DNA of 64,000 bases from Pseudomonas graminis (GTDB lineage Bacteria > Pseudomonadota > Gammaproteobacteria > Pseudomonadales > Pseudomonadaceae), in NCBI RefSeq assembly GCF_002093745.1, contig NZ_MTSB01000023.1:1-64000 (forward strand). The letters run 5' to 3'. Made by a program: the position numbers and the translations under genes. The notes beneath the pieces were generated by a model, which ran no database searches, was not told where the DNA came from, and was given only the letters and a program-made list of their open reading frames with translations. Of the stretch, positions 15,383 through 23,448 are shown piece after piece (positions within the stretch are counted from its first letter, which is position 1; every line of letters starts with the position of its first letter).

Positions 15383-17689
15383 ATGAACAATCGATCGATA
15401 CCGCGCGTCTCTCGATTTCCGGTAACGCGTCTCGCGCTGCTGATTTCATTGAACTCCATGTGCCTGATCAGCCCGTTCATTCAGGCTGACGACAACGTGC
15501 CCGCACCTGTCACGCCGTCCACCCGCGAAGACGCTGCGGCCACGACGCTGGGCACCGTTTCGGTGATCGGTCAGGGCGAAACGCGTCAGGTGCAGCGCGT
15601 CACGCAAAAAGACGTGAAAGCGTATTCCGCAGGCACCAGCCCGCTGAAAGTCCTGCAACGCTTGCCGGGGGTGAACTTCCAGTCCGGCGACCCGCTGGGC
15701 CGCGAAGAAGGCAGCCAGCGCATCAGCCTGCGCGGCTTCGACATGCACCACCTGGGTTACACACTGGACGGCGTCACCCTCGGCAACATGAGCTTCGGCA
15801 ACTTCAATGGCCTGAGCATTACCCGAGCGATCATTGCGGAGAACATCGCGGCCAGCGAAGTGGCGCCCGGCATCGGTTCGCTGGGCACGGCGTCAAACAG
15901 TGACCTGGGCGGCACCATCCAGTTCACCAGCTCCAACCCGGATAAAGCGTTTGGTGCGCAACTGTCACAGACCTTGGGCAGCTACGACACCTCACGCACA
16001 TTCATGCGCGTCGACACGGGCGAGTACAACGGTCTGTCCGCTTACGTGTCAGGGGAAAAGTACGACGCCGATGCCTGGAAAGGCCACGACAATCCGCAAA
16101 AGTCCGACGCTGTGAACGCCAAGGTCAATTACGACTTCGGCGACAACCGCGTGAGTTTTTTTCACAGCACCTCGTCTCACGACGAAGCCAACCTGCCGAA
16201 CCTGTCGCAAAGCATCATTCAGCGCCTGGGTTACAACTGGAGTTACTACACACCGGACTGGCCCCGTGCAGTCAATGCGGCCAACGGCATTTATACCGGC
16301 GGCGTCACCAGCGCGGGCGATGCCACCTACAACGCCAGCAGCCTGCGTGATGACGAACTGGACATCCTCAACGGCAACTTCTCGCTGACCGATGACCTGG
16401 TGCTGGACGCCACCGTCTATCACCATCACGACTCAGGCCGGGGTAACTCCTATTACCCGTTCATCTACACCAGTGGCTCGACAACGGTGCCGAGCAATTC
16501 GATTCGTAGCACGGTGTACGGCATTGACCGAACCGGTTTCCAGAGTTCGCTGACCTACTTCCTGGGCCAGCACGAAATTCAGGGCGGGTTCTGGATTCAG
16601 TCCAACAAGAACGACATTGCCCGCTACCTGTTCGACACCACCAACGCCACGCCGCAAAACCACATTGTCAAAACCAACGGCCTGCCGCTGGCGGCCACGG
16701 TGCTGGACCAGAGTTACAACGACCTGACCCGGCAATTCTATTTGCGTGACACCTACACCCTGCTCGATGACCGCCTAAAACTTGAGTTCGGTGCCAAAAA
16801 CACCGTCACCACGTCAACCGCTGAAGGCAAAGGTGGCGGTTATGCCAGCGGCTCACTGGAGGCGCGGGACAGGTTCCTGCCGCAAGTGGGCGCGACCTAC
16901 AAACTGGATGGGGACGATGAAGTCTTCACCTCGTATTCGGAAAATATGGCGGCATTCCCGAGTGGCGGCTACAGCCCGCTCTTCACGACGCAGACCGCCG
17001 TAGATGCGCAGAACGGTTTCAAAGACCTGAAGCCCGAAACCTCAAAAACCGTCGAACTGGGCCTGCGTCGCAGCACCAAACTGTATTCCGCCTCCGCCGC
17101 CCTCTACACCACTAAATTCGACAACCGTCTGGTGGCGATCACCAACTGCACCGGCATCGTCATCTGCCAGAACGGCGTGGCCAACGTCGGCTCGGTCACC
17201 AGCCGCGGCCTGGAACTCTCGTTCGGCCTGACGCCCGACGAACACTGGCGCTGGTCCAACTCGATGTCCTATAACCGCAGCACCTACGATGATGACTACG
17301 CCAGCGGCGGCAGCACCGTTCACGTGAAAGGCAAGACCGTCGTAGACTCGCCAAAACTCATGTATTCAAGCAACCTGGACTGGAACTGGGAACACTGGAA
17401 CGCCGGCCTTCAAGGCAACTACGTCAGTAAGCGCTATTACACCTACACCAACGACTCCAGCGTCAGCGGCTACTGGCTGGCGAACGCCAACCTTGGGTAC
17501 GAGTTCGGCAAACTCGGCGCCCTCAAAGACACCACGGTATCGCTGAACATGGTCAACCTGTTCGACAAACGCTACATCTCCACCCTCAACACCGACGCCA
17601 GCGCGGCCACCGACCCTTCCGGCAATTTGCAGATTCTCCAGGTAGGAACGCCACGCAGCGCGTTTGTGACGCTGGGGGTTAAGCTGTAA
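15383..17689 (+). CDS. TonB-dependent outer-membrane receptor
   Basis: A 768-residue receptor. A signal peptide of about 36 residues is followed by a likely TonB box (GTVSVIG, near 54-60). The plug domain runs to about 190 with KVLQRLPGVNFQ, ISLRGFDMHH, YTLDGVTLGN and SDLGGTIQFTS, and a 22-strand barrel follows, ending in the usual hydrophobic strand FVTLGVKL. It is the last gene of the tonB-exbB-exbD operon after a 72-base gap. There is no N-terminal FecA-type signalling extension and no adjacent sigma/anti-sigma pair. The ligand (siderophore, carbohydrate or other) is not evident. Confidence 0.9.
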   Translation: MNNRSIPRVSRFPVTRLALLISLNSMCLISPFIQADDNVPAPVTPSTREDAAATTLGTVSVIGQGETRQVQRVTQKDVKAYSAGTSPLKVLQRLPGVNFQSGDPLGREEGSQRISLRGFDMHHLGYTLDGVTLGNMSFGNFNGLSITRAIIAENIAASEVAPGIGSLGTASNSDLGGTIQFTSSNPDKAFGAQLSQTLGSYDTSRTFMRVDTGEYNGLSAYVSGEKYDADAWKGHDNPQKSDAVNAKVNYDFGDNRVSFFHSTSSHDEANLPNLSQSIIQRLGYNWSYYTPDWPRAVNAANGIYTGGVTSAGDATYNASSLRDDELDILNGNFSLTDDLVLDATVYHHHDSGRGNSYYPFIYTSGSTTVPSNSIRSTVYGIDRTGFQSSLTYFLGQHEIQGGFWIQSNKNDIARYLFDTTNATPQNHIVKTNGLPLAATVLDQSYNDLTRQFYLRDTYTLLDDRLKLEFGAKNTVTTSTAEGKGGGYASGSLEARDRFLPQVGATYKLDGDDEVFTSYSENMAAFPSGGYSPLFTTQTAVDAQNGFKDLKPETSKTVELGLRRSTKLYSASAALYTTKFDNRLVAITNCTGIVICQNGVANVGSVTSRGLELSFGLTPDEHWRWSNSMSYNRSTYDDDYASGGSTVHVKGKTVVDSPKLMYSSNLDWNWEHWNAGLQGNYVSKRYYTYTNDSSVSGYWLANANLGYEFGKLGALKDTTVSLNMVNLFDKRYISTLNTDASAATDPSGNLQILQVGTPRSAFVTLGVKL

Positions 17690-17784
17690 TTATTGCTAAT
17701 GGTGGACGGGCGAAGGATCGTTCGATCCGCCATGCACATTGAGTCACGTTGCGCGACTCACTCCTGTGGTGGCCATGCTCTTAT

Positions 17785-17807
17785 GGGAACGAGCTTGCTC
17801 ACGAAGG
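17785..17807. repeat. Degenerate REP-like palindrome
   Basis: The stretch GGGAACGAGCTTGCTCACGAAGG contains GAGCTTGCTC and resembles, from memory, the fluorescent-Pseudomonas REP core GGGAGCGAGCTTGCTCGCGAA. It lies in the 234-base gap after the receptor gene, which otherwise shows nothing I can support. Confidence 0.55.
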
Positions 17808-17923
17808 CAATCTTCCAGTCGATGCACAGCCAGCGTTGGCTGCTAGCGCTCATGGCGACGAATAGCGCACCGTGCGGCATACTCTGCACCTATGTATAGC
17901 GCCGACCTTTATCTGGACATCAC

Positions 17924-18163
17924 ATGACACCCAACGCAGAACTCTACAACCCGTCCACCGAATACGCCGACAAACTGATCTCGCGCATTGGCCAGACCCC
18001 CTCATGGATCGCCAAGCGCATCGGCGTGACGGACAAACGCATCCGCTACATCCTTGATGGCGAAAGGACCGTGAAGGGCGAGACCACGCCGATTCAGATG
18101 ACGTACACCGAGCAGTTCGCGCTGGAGTGTCTGGTGGCTGAAGCGGTAGCGCTGAGGAGATAG
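17924..18163 (+). CDS. Small putative helix-turn-helix protein
   Basis: A 79-residue protein starting MTPNAELYNP. Residues 16-46 (LISRIGQTPSWIAKRIGV, then TDKRIRYILDG) look like a Cro/XRE-type helix-turn-helix, with the Q-T-P-S-W-I-A-K turn and a basic recognition helix. The C-terminal half is helical and acidic. It may be a phage-derived DNA-binding protein or an orphan antitoxin-like regulator; there is no obvious partner toxin. The gene is short and stands alone. Confidence 0.6.
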   Translation: MTPNAELYNPSTEYADKLISRIGQTPSWIAKRIGVTDKRIRYILDGERTVKGETTPIQMTYTEQFALECLVAEAVALRR

Positions 18164-18208
18164 GGGTTTTGTGGCGGCTGTGTTTATGGACAACGCAAGG
18201 GATCTGCC

Positions 18209-18646
18209 ATGACTAAGACACCTTCCTCTGGCCGAGGAGATTTGCTCCGCGCACTGACTTTTATTCCGCTGGGCCTGTGTCTTCTTTGCCTTGCGGTTTG
18301 GCTGGTCGACAATCGGCTTGGCTTTCTGGCCCAGGCGCAACGCGCCGAAGGGCATGTCAGCGCCCTGAACGCAGGCGGCAGCCATCCACAAATTGATTTC
18401 ATCGACGCTACGGGCAAAGCGATCAGCTACCCCGAGAGCGGGTTTATATTCGGTTACGCAGTGGGCGACTCAGTGACGGTGTTTTACCGCACCGAAGCAT
18501 CCTCCCACACCGCGATCATTGGAGATCGTGGCGCGCTATGGGGTGCGAGCCTGCTGGCGGGCCTGCTCGCAATCGTGTTCACCGCAGGGGGCGCCTACCG
18601 CATGGCCGCATGGATTCGTCGGCGCCAAGCGACGCGGCCCCTATAA
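18209..18646 (+). CDS. DUF3592-type membrane protein
   Basis: A 145-residue protein with two membrane helices (about 15-35 and 108-130) flanking a small beta-rich domain. The domain carries R-A-E-G-H-V, then PQIDFIDATGKAI and VGDSVTVFYR. This helix-beta domain-helix layout matches the DUF3592 family, of unknown function. The start MTKTPSSGRG at 18209 puts the positive N-terminus before the first helix. It is probably monocistronic. Confidence 0.7.
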   Translation: MTKTPSSGRGDLLRALTFIPLGLCLLCLAVWLVDNRLGFLAQAQRAEGHVSALNAGGSHPQIDFIDATGKAISYPESGFIFGYAVGDSVTVFYRTEASSHTAIIGDRGALWGASLLAGLLAIVFTAGGAYRMAAWIRRRQATRPL

Positions 18647-18942
18647 GGACACTCTCACATGCAATTCCATTAGCGGTGACTGAGAGTGGCTGGCGCTACA
18701 AGACTGCCCGCACTCTTTAGACGCGTAATCCAGCCAGTTAATCTGTTCGCACAACGCCTGCTCAAGTAAGGACATTATTTGAAGAGCGCGCTTCTGCCAG
18801 AGGCGGGCTGCTCATTTACTAAAAGGGTTTGGCGTATCGATCATCGGTTGTGGCTGCGAATGGAACACTGGATCACCTGATCCAGCCCACCGAAGGGATG
18901 ATGCAACCATGAGATGATCGGTTTCTGCCATAGAGAGTTGCC
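18647..18942. other. Intergenic region upstream of the DUF3800-type gene
   Basis: Nearly 300 bases without a supported gene. The only clear structure is the perfect dyad CTGGATCA-CC-TGATCCAG at 18868-18885. Other frames here are short and not protein-like. Confidence 0.45.
18868..18885 (+). promoter_or_regulatory. Perfect 18-base dyad before the DUF3800-type gene
   Basis: CTGGATCA and TGATCCAG flank a two-base centre, giving an almost continuous palindrome 57 bases before the start codon. Size and spacing suit a dimeric repressor site. Confidence 0.4.
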
Positions 18943-19743
18943 ATGCACATAATAATCGATGACACCTACAGCTCACAAAAAATACCAGGTTCAACCTACG
19001 TGACCGGGGATCGACGGACCCATGTGGCCGTTGCCATTCCAGATGACCAAGTCCTGTACCTGCGAACAGAAATGCGCAGTTGCCTGGAATACCTGCAGCG
19101 AAACCATAAGATTCAAGCCAATGAGTTTCACTTTGTAGATATTTATAATCGGAACGGCCCTTGGAAAAGTCTAGTCAACAAGGAAAACCTGGGAATTTTT
19201 GATTTTTTTGCGTCTATTTATGAAAAATATAATTGGAAGGTACATATACAAACCGTCGACGACCGCACACTCAGCGATCATCCCTCCCTTCAAACTGAGG
19301 GCATCATTGATGGACTGGACATTTCCAAACGCTCCGATTTATCGCTTTTTCTTCTGCTCGTACGGCTTAAGAGTCTCTACACCATTGAAAAGCACGGTCA
19401 GCTAACACTCATTGTGGATAACCGCACTGCCGGAGAGCAAGGAAAACCCGTTGGACACGGTCTTTTTTCTGGCGCGGGGCGATCATTTAAAGGCTCTTTC
19501 GAGTCTTCTGAGAGAGAGCCACTTCTGCAGATCGCAGACTTCATCGCCTTTTGTATTAATAGATCTACGCACCTTGGCCTTAAATCCAGCCGAACAGAAA
19601 CAGACTATGCGTTTCTCGAGTTGATCGCTGACATGAACATTAACTGTGATGACCTCCAGAAAGTTAAGCTAAAGAAAGGATTTTCCACATCAGATGTTGA
19701 TGAGCATCATCGGTTGGACAGGGTCTCGAAAGGATTAGAGTAA
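18943..19743 (+). CDS. DUF3800-type (RNase H-like) accessory protein
   Basis: A 266-residue protein beginning MHIIIDDTYSS. An acidic first strand (Asp6, Asp7), a middle strand HGQLTLIVDNR and the C-terminal helix motif LLQIADFIAFCINR match the layout of DUF3800 proteins. These have a predicted RNase H-like fold and often occur in phages, mobile islands and defence loci. The gene is visibly lower in GC than its neighbours (runs such as tttttttgcg and tatgaaaaatataattgg), suggesting acquisition. No partner gene adjoins it. A nuclease role is inference only. Confidence 0.65.
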   Translation: MHIIIDDTYSSQKIPGSTYVTGDRRTHVAVAIPDDQVLYLRTEMRSCLEYLQRNHKIQANEFHFVDIYNRNGPWKSLVNKENLGIFDFFASIYEKYNWKVHIQTVDDRTLSDHPSLQTEGIIDGLDISKRSDLSLFLLLVRLKSLYTIEKHGQLTLIVDNRTAGEQGKPVGHGLFSGAGRSFKGSFESSEREPLLQIADFIAFCINRSTHLGLKSSRTETDYAFLELIADMNINCDDLQKVKLKKGFSTSDVDEHHRLDRVSKGLE

Positions 19744-19756
19744 CGTGGAGGGCCAG

Positions 19757-19905
19757 GCAGCGCTGCGTAGGGGAGCGCTGCTCGAAACGATATCGTTTGA
19801 GCTCAAGTTCGTGAGGTCTCGACTATTACTTCGAGTCCGAGACTCGAAAGCTGAATAGCATGGGTTGACCTGTCCGCTGAGACACAACGTCGGGGGCGGG
19901 ACAGG
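19757..19905. repeat. Cluster of four different dyads downstream of the DUF3800-type gene
   Basis: Four perfect inverted repeats occur in 149 bases: GCAGCGCT/AGCGCTGC (19757-19764, 19774-19781), the palindrome AAACGATATCGTTT (19785-19798), TTCGAGTC-CGA-GACTCGAA (19830-19848), and CCTGTCC/GGACAGG (19869-19875, 19899-19905). The sequences are unrelated to one another. No T-run follows, so they are not ordinary terminators. Confidence 0.6.
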
Positions 19906-19945
19906 GATAACCATCGCGGCGATCAGCCGAATGCAACCATCAACA

Positions 19946-21076
19946 TCAAACAAAAAACCGTTCCTTCAACGGCACCAACGCCGCGCCAATGGCCGCCGCG
20001 TCCCCGTAGGTCTCACTCAGCAGTAACTGAGGCCTTGGCGGTGGCGAGTGATAACGATGGGTACCCCAGAAGGTTGTCGCAGCGATGAGGCGTCTTCCTA
20101 ACTCAGGCGGTAATTGCCCGCCAAACACCACAGCCTGTGGATCGAACAGCCCGGCCAGTGCATTGACCAGGCGATCCAGCGTTGGCTGGATTCGCTTTAG
20201 CCAGTTATCCACACCCGGCCAGTCGGGGTCGAAGCGCGCGCGCAGGTCTTCGATGGAATCCACCTGTATGCCGTTCTGGTGCAATTCATCCAGCAGATAG
20301 CGCAAGGCCGGCCGGTTTATCGATTCTTCGTCGTTGTAAAGGGTGATCTCGCCTGCGTTGCCGTGGCTGCCGAAATACGGTTTGCCGTTAATGACCACGC
20401 CTGCGCCAAAACCGAAGTTGAACGACAGGTAAATGAAGTTGCTGGCCCAGGCGCCGACGCCCACCAGGCTTTCGCCGATGGCTGCGGTGGTGGCGTTGTT
20501 CTCCAGCCAGACCGGCATGCCGAAGCGTTCTTCGAGGACGGGTTGTAAATCCATCAGTGACCAGTCGCGCAGCGGCTCGGGCGCGTTGACCTGACGGTTG
20601 TGCAGGAAAAACCCGGCGATGGCGAAGCCTATTCCGATCACCCTGTCCGCCTCGATGCCATTGCGTTGCAGGATGCGCTCGATGGTTTTCTCCAGCGAAT
20701 CCAGCGTGCTGTTGCGGCTTAACGGCGGCGTGCGCAAGGTGACTTGCTCCAGCACGTTGCAGCCCAGGTCGGCGACGCAGACCACGGCCGAGTCCGTGTT
20801 GATCGAGACGCCGATGGCATAGACCGCCTCATTGACGAGTTCGATACGCGGACTGGGCTGGCCTCGGCCATTTTTCACGCGCTCGCCACTGCGCAGCAGT
20901 CCGCGGCTGATCAATTCTTCGATCAGCCGGTGAACCGACTGCTGCGCCAGGTCCATTTCGGTCGAGACCGAAGCGCGAGTGATCGCGCCTCGCCGACGCA
21001 GGATATCCAGCAATTTGCGTTCATTGAGGCTCAACGGGGAGCGTGTGAGCGGCGGCGTTTGGAGGTCGAGAGGCAT
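19946..21076 (-). CDS. ROK-family transcriptional regulator
   Basis: A 376-residue protein with an N-terminal winged helix (about 15-75: LNERKLLDILRRRGAITRAS, recognition helix LAQQSVHRLIEEL) and a ROK sugar-kinase-like domain (85-370). The sugar-binding part has ENNATTAAIGE and FGFGAGVVINGKP. The usual zinc motif of ROK regulators (GEIGH plus CxCGxxGC) is replaced by AGEITLYNDEES with no cysteines, so the metal site seems lost. It faces the Ugp-like operon across a 165-base region and is the likely repressor, responding to a sugar-like inducer. Confidence 0.85.
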   Translation of the reverse strand: MPLDLQTPPLTRSPLSLNERKLLDILRRRGAITRASVSTEMDLAQQSVHRLIEELISRGLLRSGERVKNGRGQPSPRIELVNEAVYAIGVSINTDSAVVCVADLGCNVLEQVTLRTPPLSRNSTLDSLEKTIERILQRNGIEADRVIGIGFAIAGFFLHNRQVNAPEPLRDWSLMDLQPVLEERFGMPVWLENNATTAAIGESLVGVGAWASNFIYLSFNFGFGAGVVINGKPYFGSHGNAGEITLYNDEESINRPALRYLLDELHQNGIQVDSIEDLRARFDPDWPGVDNWLKRIQPTLDRLVNALAGLFDPQAVVFGGQLPPELGRRLIAATTFWGTHRYHSPPPRPQLLLSETYGDAAAIGAALVPLKERFFV

Positions 21077-21163
21077 GGAGTCAACACGTCAGAAGAGGAT
21101 GAAAGCAGTCGGCGTGTGGAGCAGTGTATCGCTCGTCGTCGATTGCACACTTCAATCATGAAA

Positions 21164-21215
21164 ATTTAATAAAGGTCCCACAGGTCACAAATACTACACA
21201 CAACCTGTATTAAAT
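21164..21215. promoter_or_regulatory. Nested dyads between ROK regulator and Ugp-like operon
   Basis: ATTTAATA (21164-21171) is repeated in inverse as TATTAAAT (21208-21215). Inside it, ACAGGT (21180-21185) is matched by ACCTGT (21203-21208). The region lies between divergent start codons and is AT-rich, as expected for an operator/promoter. It is a candidate site for the ROK protein. Confidence 0.45.
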
Positions 21216-21241
21216 GGCATGCAGTTCTTGCGGGTGACCTC

Positions 21242-22558
21242 ATGCCTTTCCTTCATAAATTGTTACCTGTGCTGGCGCTGCTGCCACTCGCCACACATGC
21301 CTTCGCCGCACCCGCCGAGTTCTGGTACAGCCATGGCGGAGCGGCCGGTAGCGCCATCGCCGACTTGTGCAAGCGCTTCAATGCGCAGCATGAGGAAGGT
21401 GACCGCCTGCAGTGCATCCGTCAGGGCACTTACGAACAGACACTGCAGAAAACCGTGGCGGCTTATCGCGCAGGCATTGGTCCCGCGCTGGTAGAGATTT
21501 ACGACGTCGCCACGCCTGACATGTTGCTGGGCGGTGCCACACGGCCCGTCGAAACCGTGATGGCCGATCAACAGCGAGCCTACTCGAGCGACACCTTTCT
21601 GCCAGCACTGCGCCACTATTACGCTGACGATCAAGGCGTTCTGGCCGCCCAGCCTTTTGCGGTCTCGACTGCCGTGCTTTATACCCATCGAAACGCGCTG
21701 GCAGCAGCAGGCATCAAACAGCCGCCCGCCACCTGGGAAGCATTTGCCACGGCGCTGCGTGCTCTGAAGAAAAACGGTCATGCCTGCCCTGTCGCCACCG
21801 CGTTCGCGCCGTGGATCTGGCTGGAGCAAACCAGTGCGGCGCAAGGTACGGATGTCGTGACGCCTGTCTACGGGACGGATCGCTACCAGTTCGACAAGGG
21901 CACGCACTTGCGACTCATGAATGACCTTGCGCAATGGACCGCCGAGGGCCTGGTTCGATACGAGGATTCGACCCGCAGCGGTCAGCAGGCGCTGGCGTTC
22001 GCCACTGACGACTGCGCGATGCTGCTGGACTCGACCGGGGCATGGAATGTCCTGCACAGCGAACTCGCGTCCGATATCGATGTGACTCCGTTGCCGGTCT
22101 ACGCCCATACGATGCGCAAGGCCAATCTGCCTGGCGGGTCTTCACTGTGGGTGATGCGCGGGCATACAGCGCGTGAGTACCGGCTGGTCTCGGAATTCCT
22201 GGCGTTCGCGCTGCTGCCTGAGAACCAACTGATGTTCAGCGCACGGACCGGCTACTTGCCAGTCACTCAGGCCGCCGCTGCGACGTTGCAGTCCACGTCA
22301 AAGAAACCTTCGGCGATGACGGTCGGGCTGACGGTACTCGATGACATCGACGGTCAGCCGTCCGCCCCGTTGCGCTGCGGCTTCATCACGCTGATGCGCC
22401 TGATCTGGTCGCAAGAAATGGAAAACGCGCTGGCGGGCCGACAAAGCGTCGATCATGCCCTGCGCCAGTCCACCTTGCGCGCCAATGAGCTGCTCGGCCT
22501 GTTCCAACAGATGCATCAGCCTCAGACCGGCCAACCGACAAACGAGGCGACCCCATGA
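21242..22558 (+). CDS. ugpB: ABC importer substrate-binding protein (UgpB-like)
   Basis: A 438-residue periplasmic binding protein of the extracellular solute-binding family 1. The signal peptide (1-21, ending THAFA) precedes PAEFWYSHGG. E. coli UgpB binds glycerol-3-phosphate and glycerophosphodiesters. PGGSSLWVM and SARTGYLPVT are typical of the UgpB group. The gene overlaps the following permease by four bases (ATGA). The adjoining phosphodiesterase supports a glycerophosphodiester ligand, but specificity is inferred. The symbol indicates similarity, not proven orthology. Confidence 0.8.
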   Translation: MPFLHKLLPVLALLPLATHAFAAPAEFWYSHGGAAGSAIADLCKRFNAQHEEGDRLQCIRQGTYEQTLQKTVAAYRAGIGPALVEIYDVATPDMLLGGATRPVETVMADQQRAYSSDTFLPALRHYYADDQGVLAAQPFAVSTAVLYTHRNALAAAGIKQPPATWEAFATALRALKKNGHACPVATAFAPWIWLEQTSAAQGTDVVTPVYGTDRYQFDKGTHLRLMNDLAQWTAEGLVRYEDSTRSGQQALAFATDDCAMLLDSTGAWNVLHSELASDIDVTPLPVYAHTMRKANLPGGSSLWVMRGHTAREYRLVSEFLAFALLPENQLMFSARTGYLPVTQAAAATLQSTSKKPSAMTVGLTVLDDIDGQPSAPLRCGFITLMRLIWSQEMENALAGRQSVDHALRQSTLRANELLGLFQQMHQPQTGQPTNEATP

Positions 22559-23448
22559 AGCCCCGCGCGCATTTTCCGCAGCCGCGTATGGCGCTGCTGT
22601 TTGCCCTGCCGCAACTGCTGGCGCTCGGGCTGTTTTTCTACTGGCCTGCGATTCAGGCACTCTGGTGGTCGTTTCATCTGGTACCACCCTTCGGCGGTCA
22701 CGAAGTCTTTGTCGGCCTGAGCAATTACTGGCGTGTTCTGAAAGACCCCGGCGTCCTTGCGTCACTGGGCTCGACGCTGGTGTTCAGCCTGTCGAGCGTG
22801 GTGTTATCGATCCTCATCGCGCTGGTGCTTGCCTTGTGCCTTGAGCTGAAATTGCGCGGCAATGCCGTGTTTCGCAATCTGCTGATCTGGCCCTACGCCG
22901 TGTCAGGCGCAACCATCGGTATCGTCTTTCATGTACTGGCCAACCCGGTAATGGGCATTTTTGTTTGGCTCAACGCGATAGCGCCCGGTACTTGGGCGCC
23001 CTATGCCAACCCGATGCAGAGCCTGCTACTGTTGATCGTGGCCTACGCGTGGTGCCTGGTGCCGTTCAACTTTGTGATGCTGGTTGCGAGCCTGAAGTCG
23101 GTGCCAGACGACTACCTCGCCGCCGCAGCGCTGGACGGCGCCAGTCCGCTTCGACGCATGCTGGATATCCAGTTGCCGTTGATCGCGCCGTATCTGTTGT
23201 TCGTGTTCGTTATCGATCTGCTGGAAAGCCTGTCCAACAGCTTTGGACTGGTCGACACCCTCACCCACGGCGGGCCGGGCGATACCACTAATGTACTGGC
23301 CTACAAGATTTACACCGACGGCTTCATGGGGCTGGATCTGGCGGGCTCGTCCACGCTTTCAGTGCTCATGCAACTGGCAGTCGTGGTATTGAGCGTGGCC
23401 CAGTTCAAACTCATGACCCGCCTCAAGCAGCGCGGGGTGAAAACATGA
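22555..23448 (+). CDS. ugpA: ABC importer permease (UgpA-like)
   Basis: A 297-residue inner-membrane permease with about six helices (MalF/UgpA type). The cytoplasmic EAA loop reads DDYLAAAALDGASPLRRMLD, which contacts the ATPase. LWWSFHLVPPFGG after the first helix is typical of the sugar-permease group. It is coupled by four-base overlaps to both neighbours and forms the membrane channel with UgpE. Confidence 0.85.
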   Translation: MKPRAHFPQPRMALLFALPQLLALGLFFYWPAIQALWWSFHLVPPFGGHEVFVGLSNYWRVLKDPGVLASLGSTLVFSLSSVVLSILIALVLALCLELKLRGNAVFRNLLIWPYAVSGATIGIVFHVLANPVMGIFVWLNAIAPGTWAPYANPMQSLLLLIVAYAWCLVPFNFVMLVASLKSVPDDYLAAAALDGASPLRRMLDIQLPLIAPYLLFVFVIDLLESLSNSFGLVDTLTHGGPGDTTNVLAYKIYTDGFMGLDLAGSSTLSVLMQLAVVVLSVAQFKLMTRLKQRGVKT

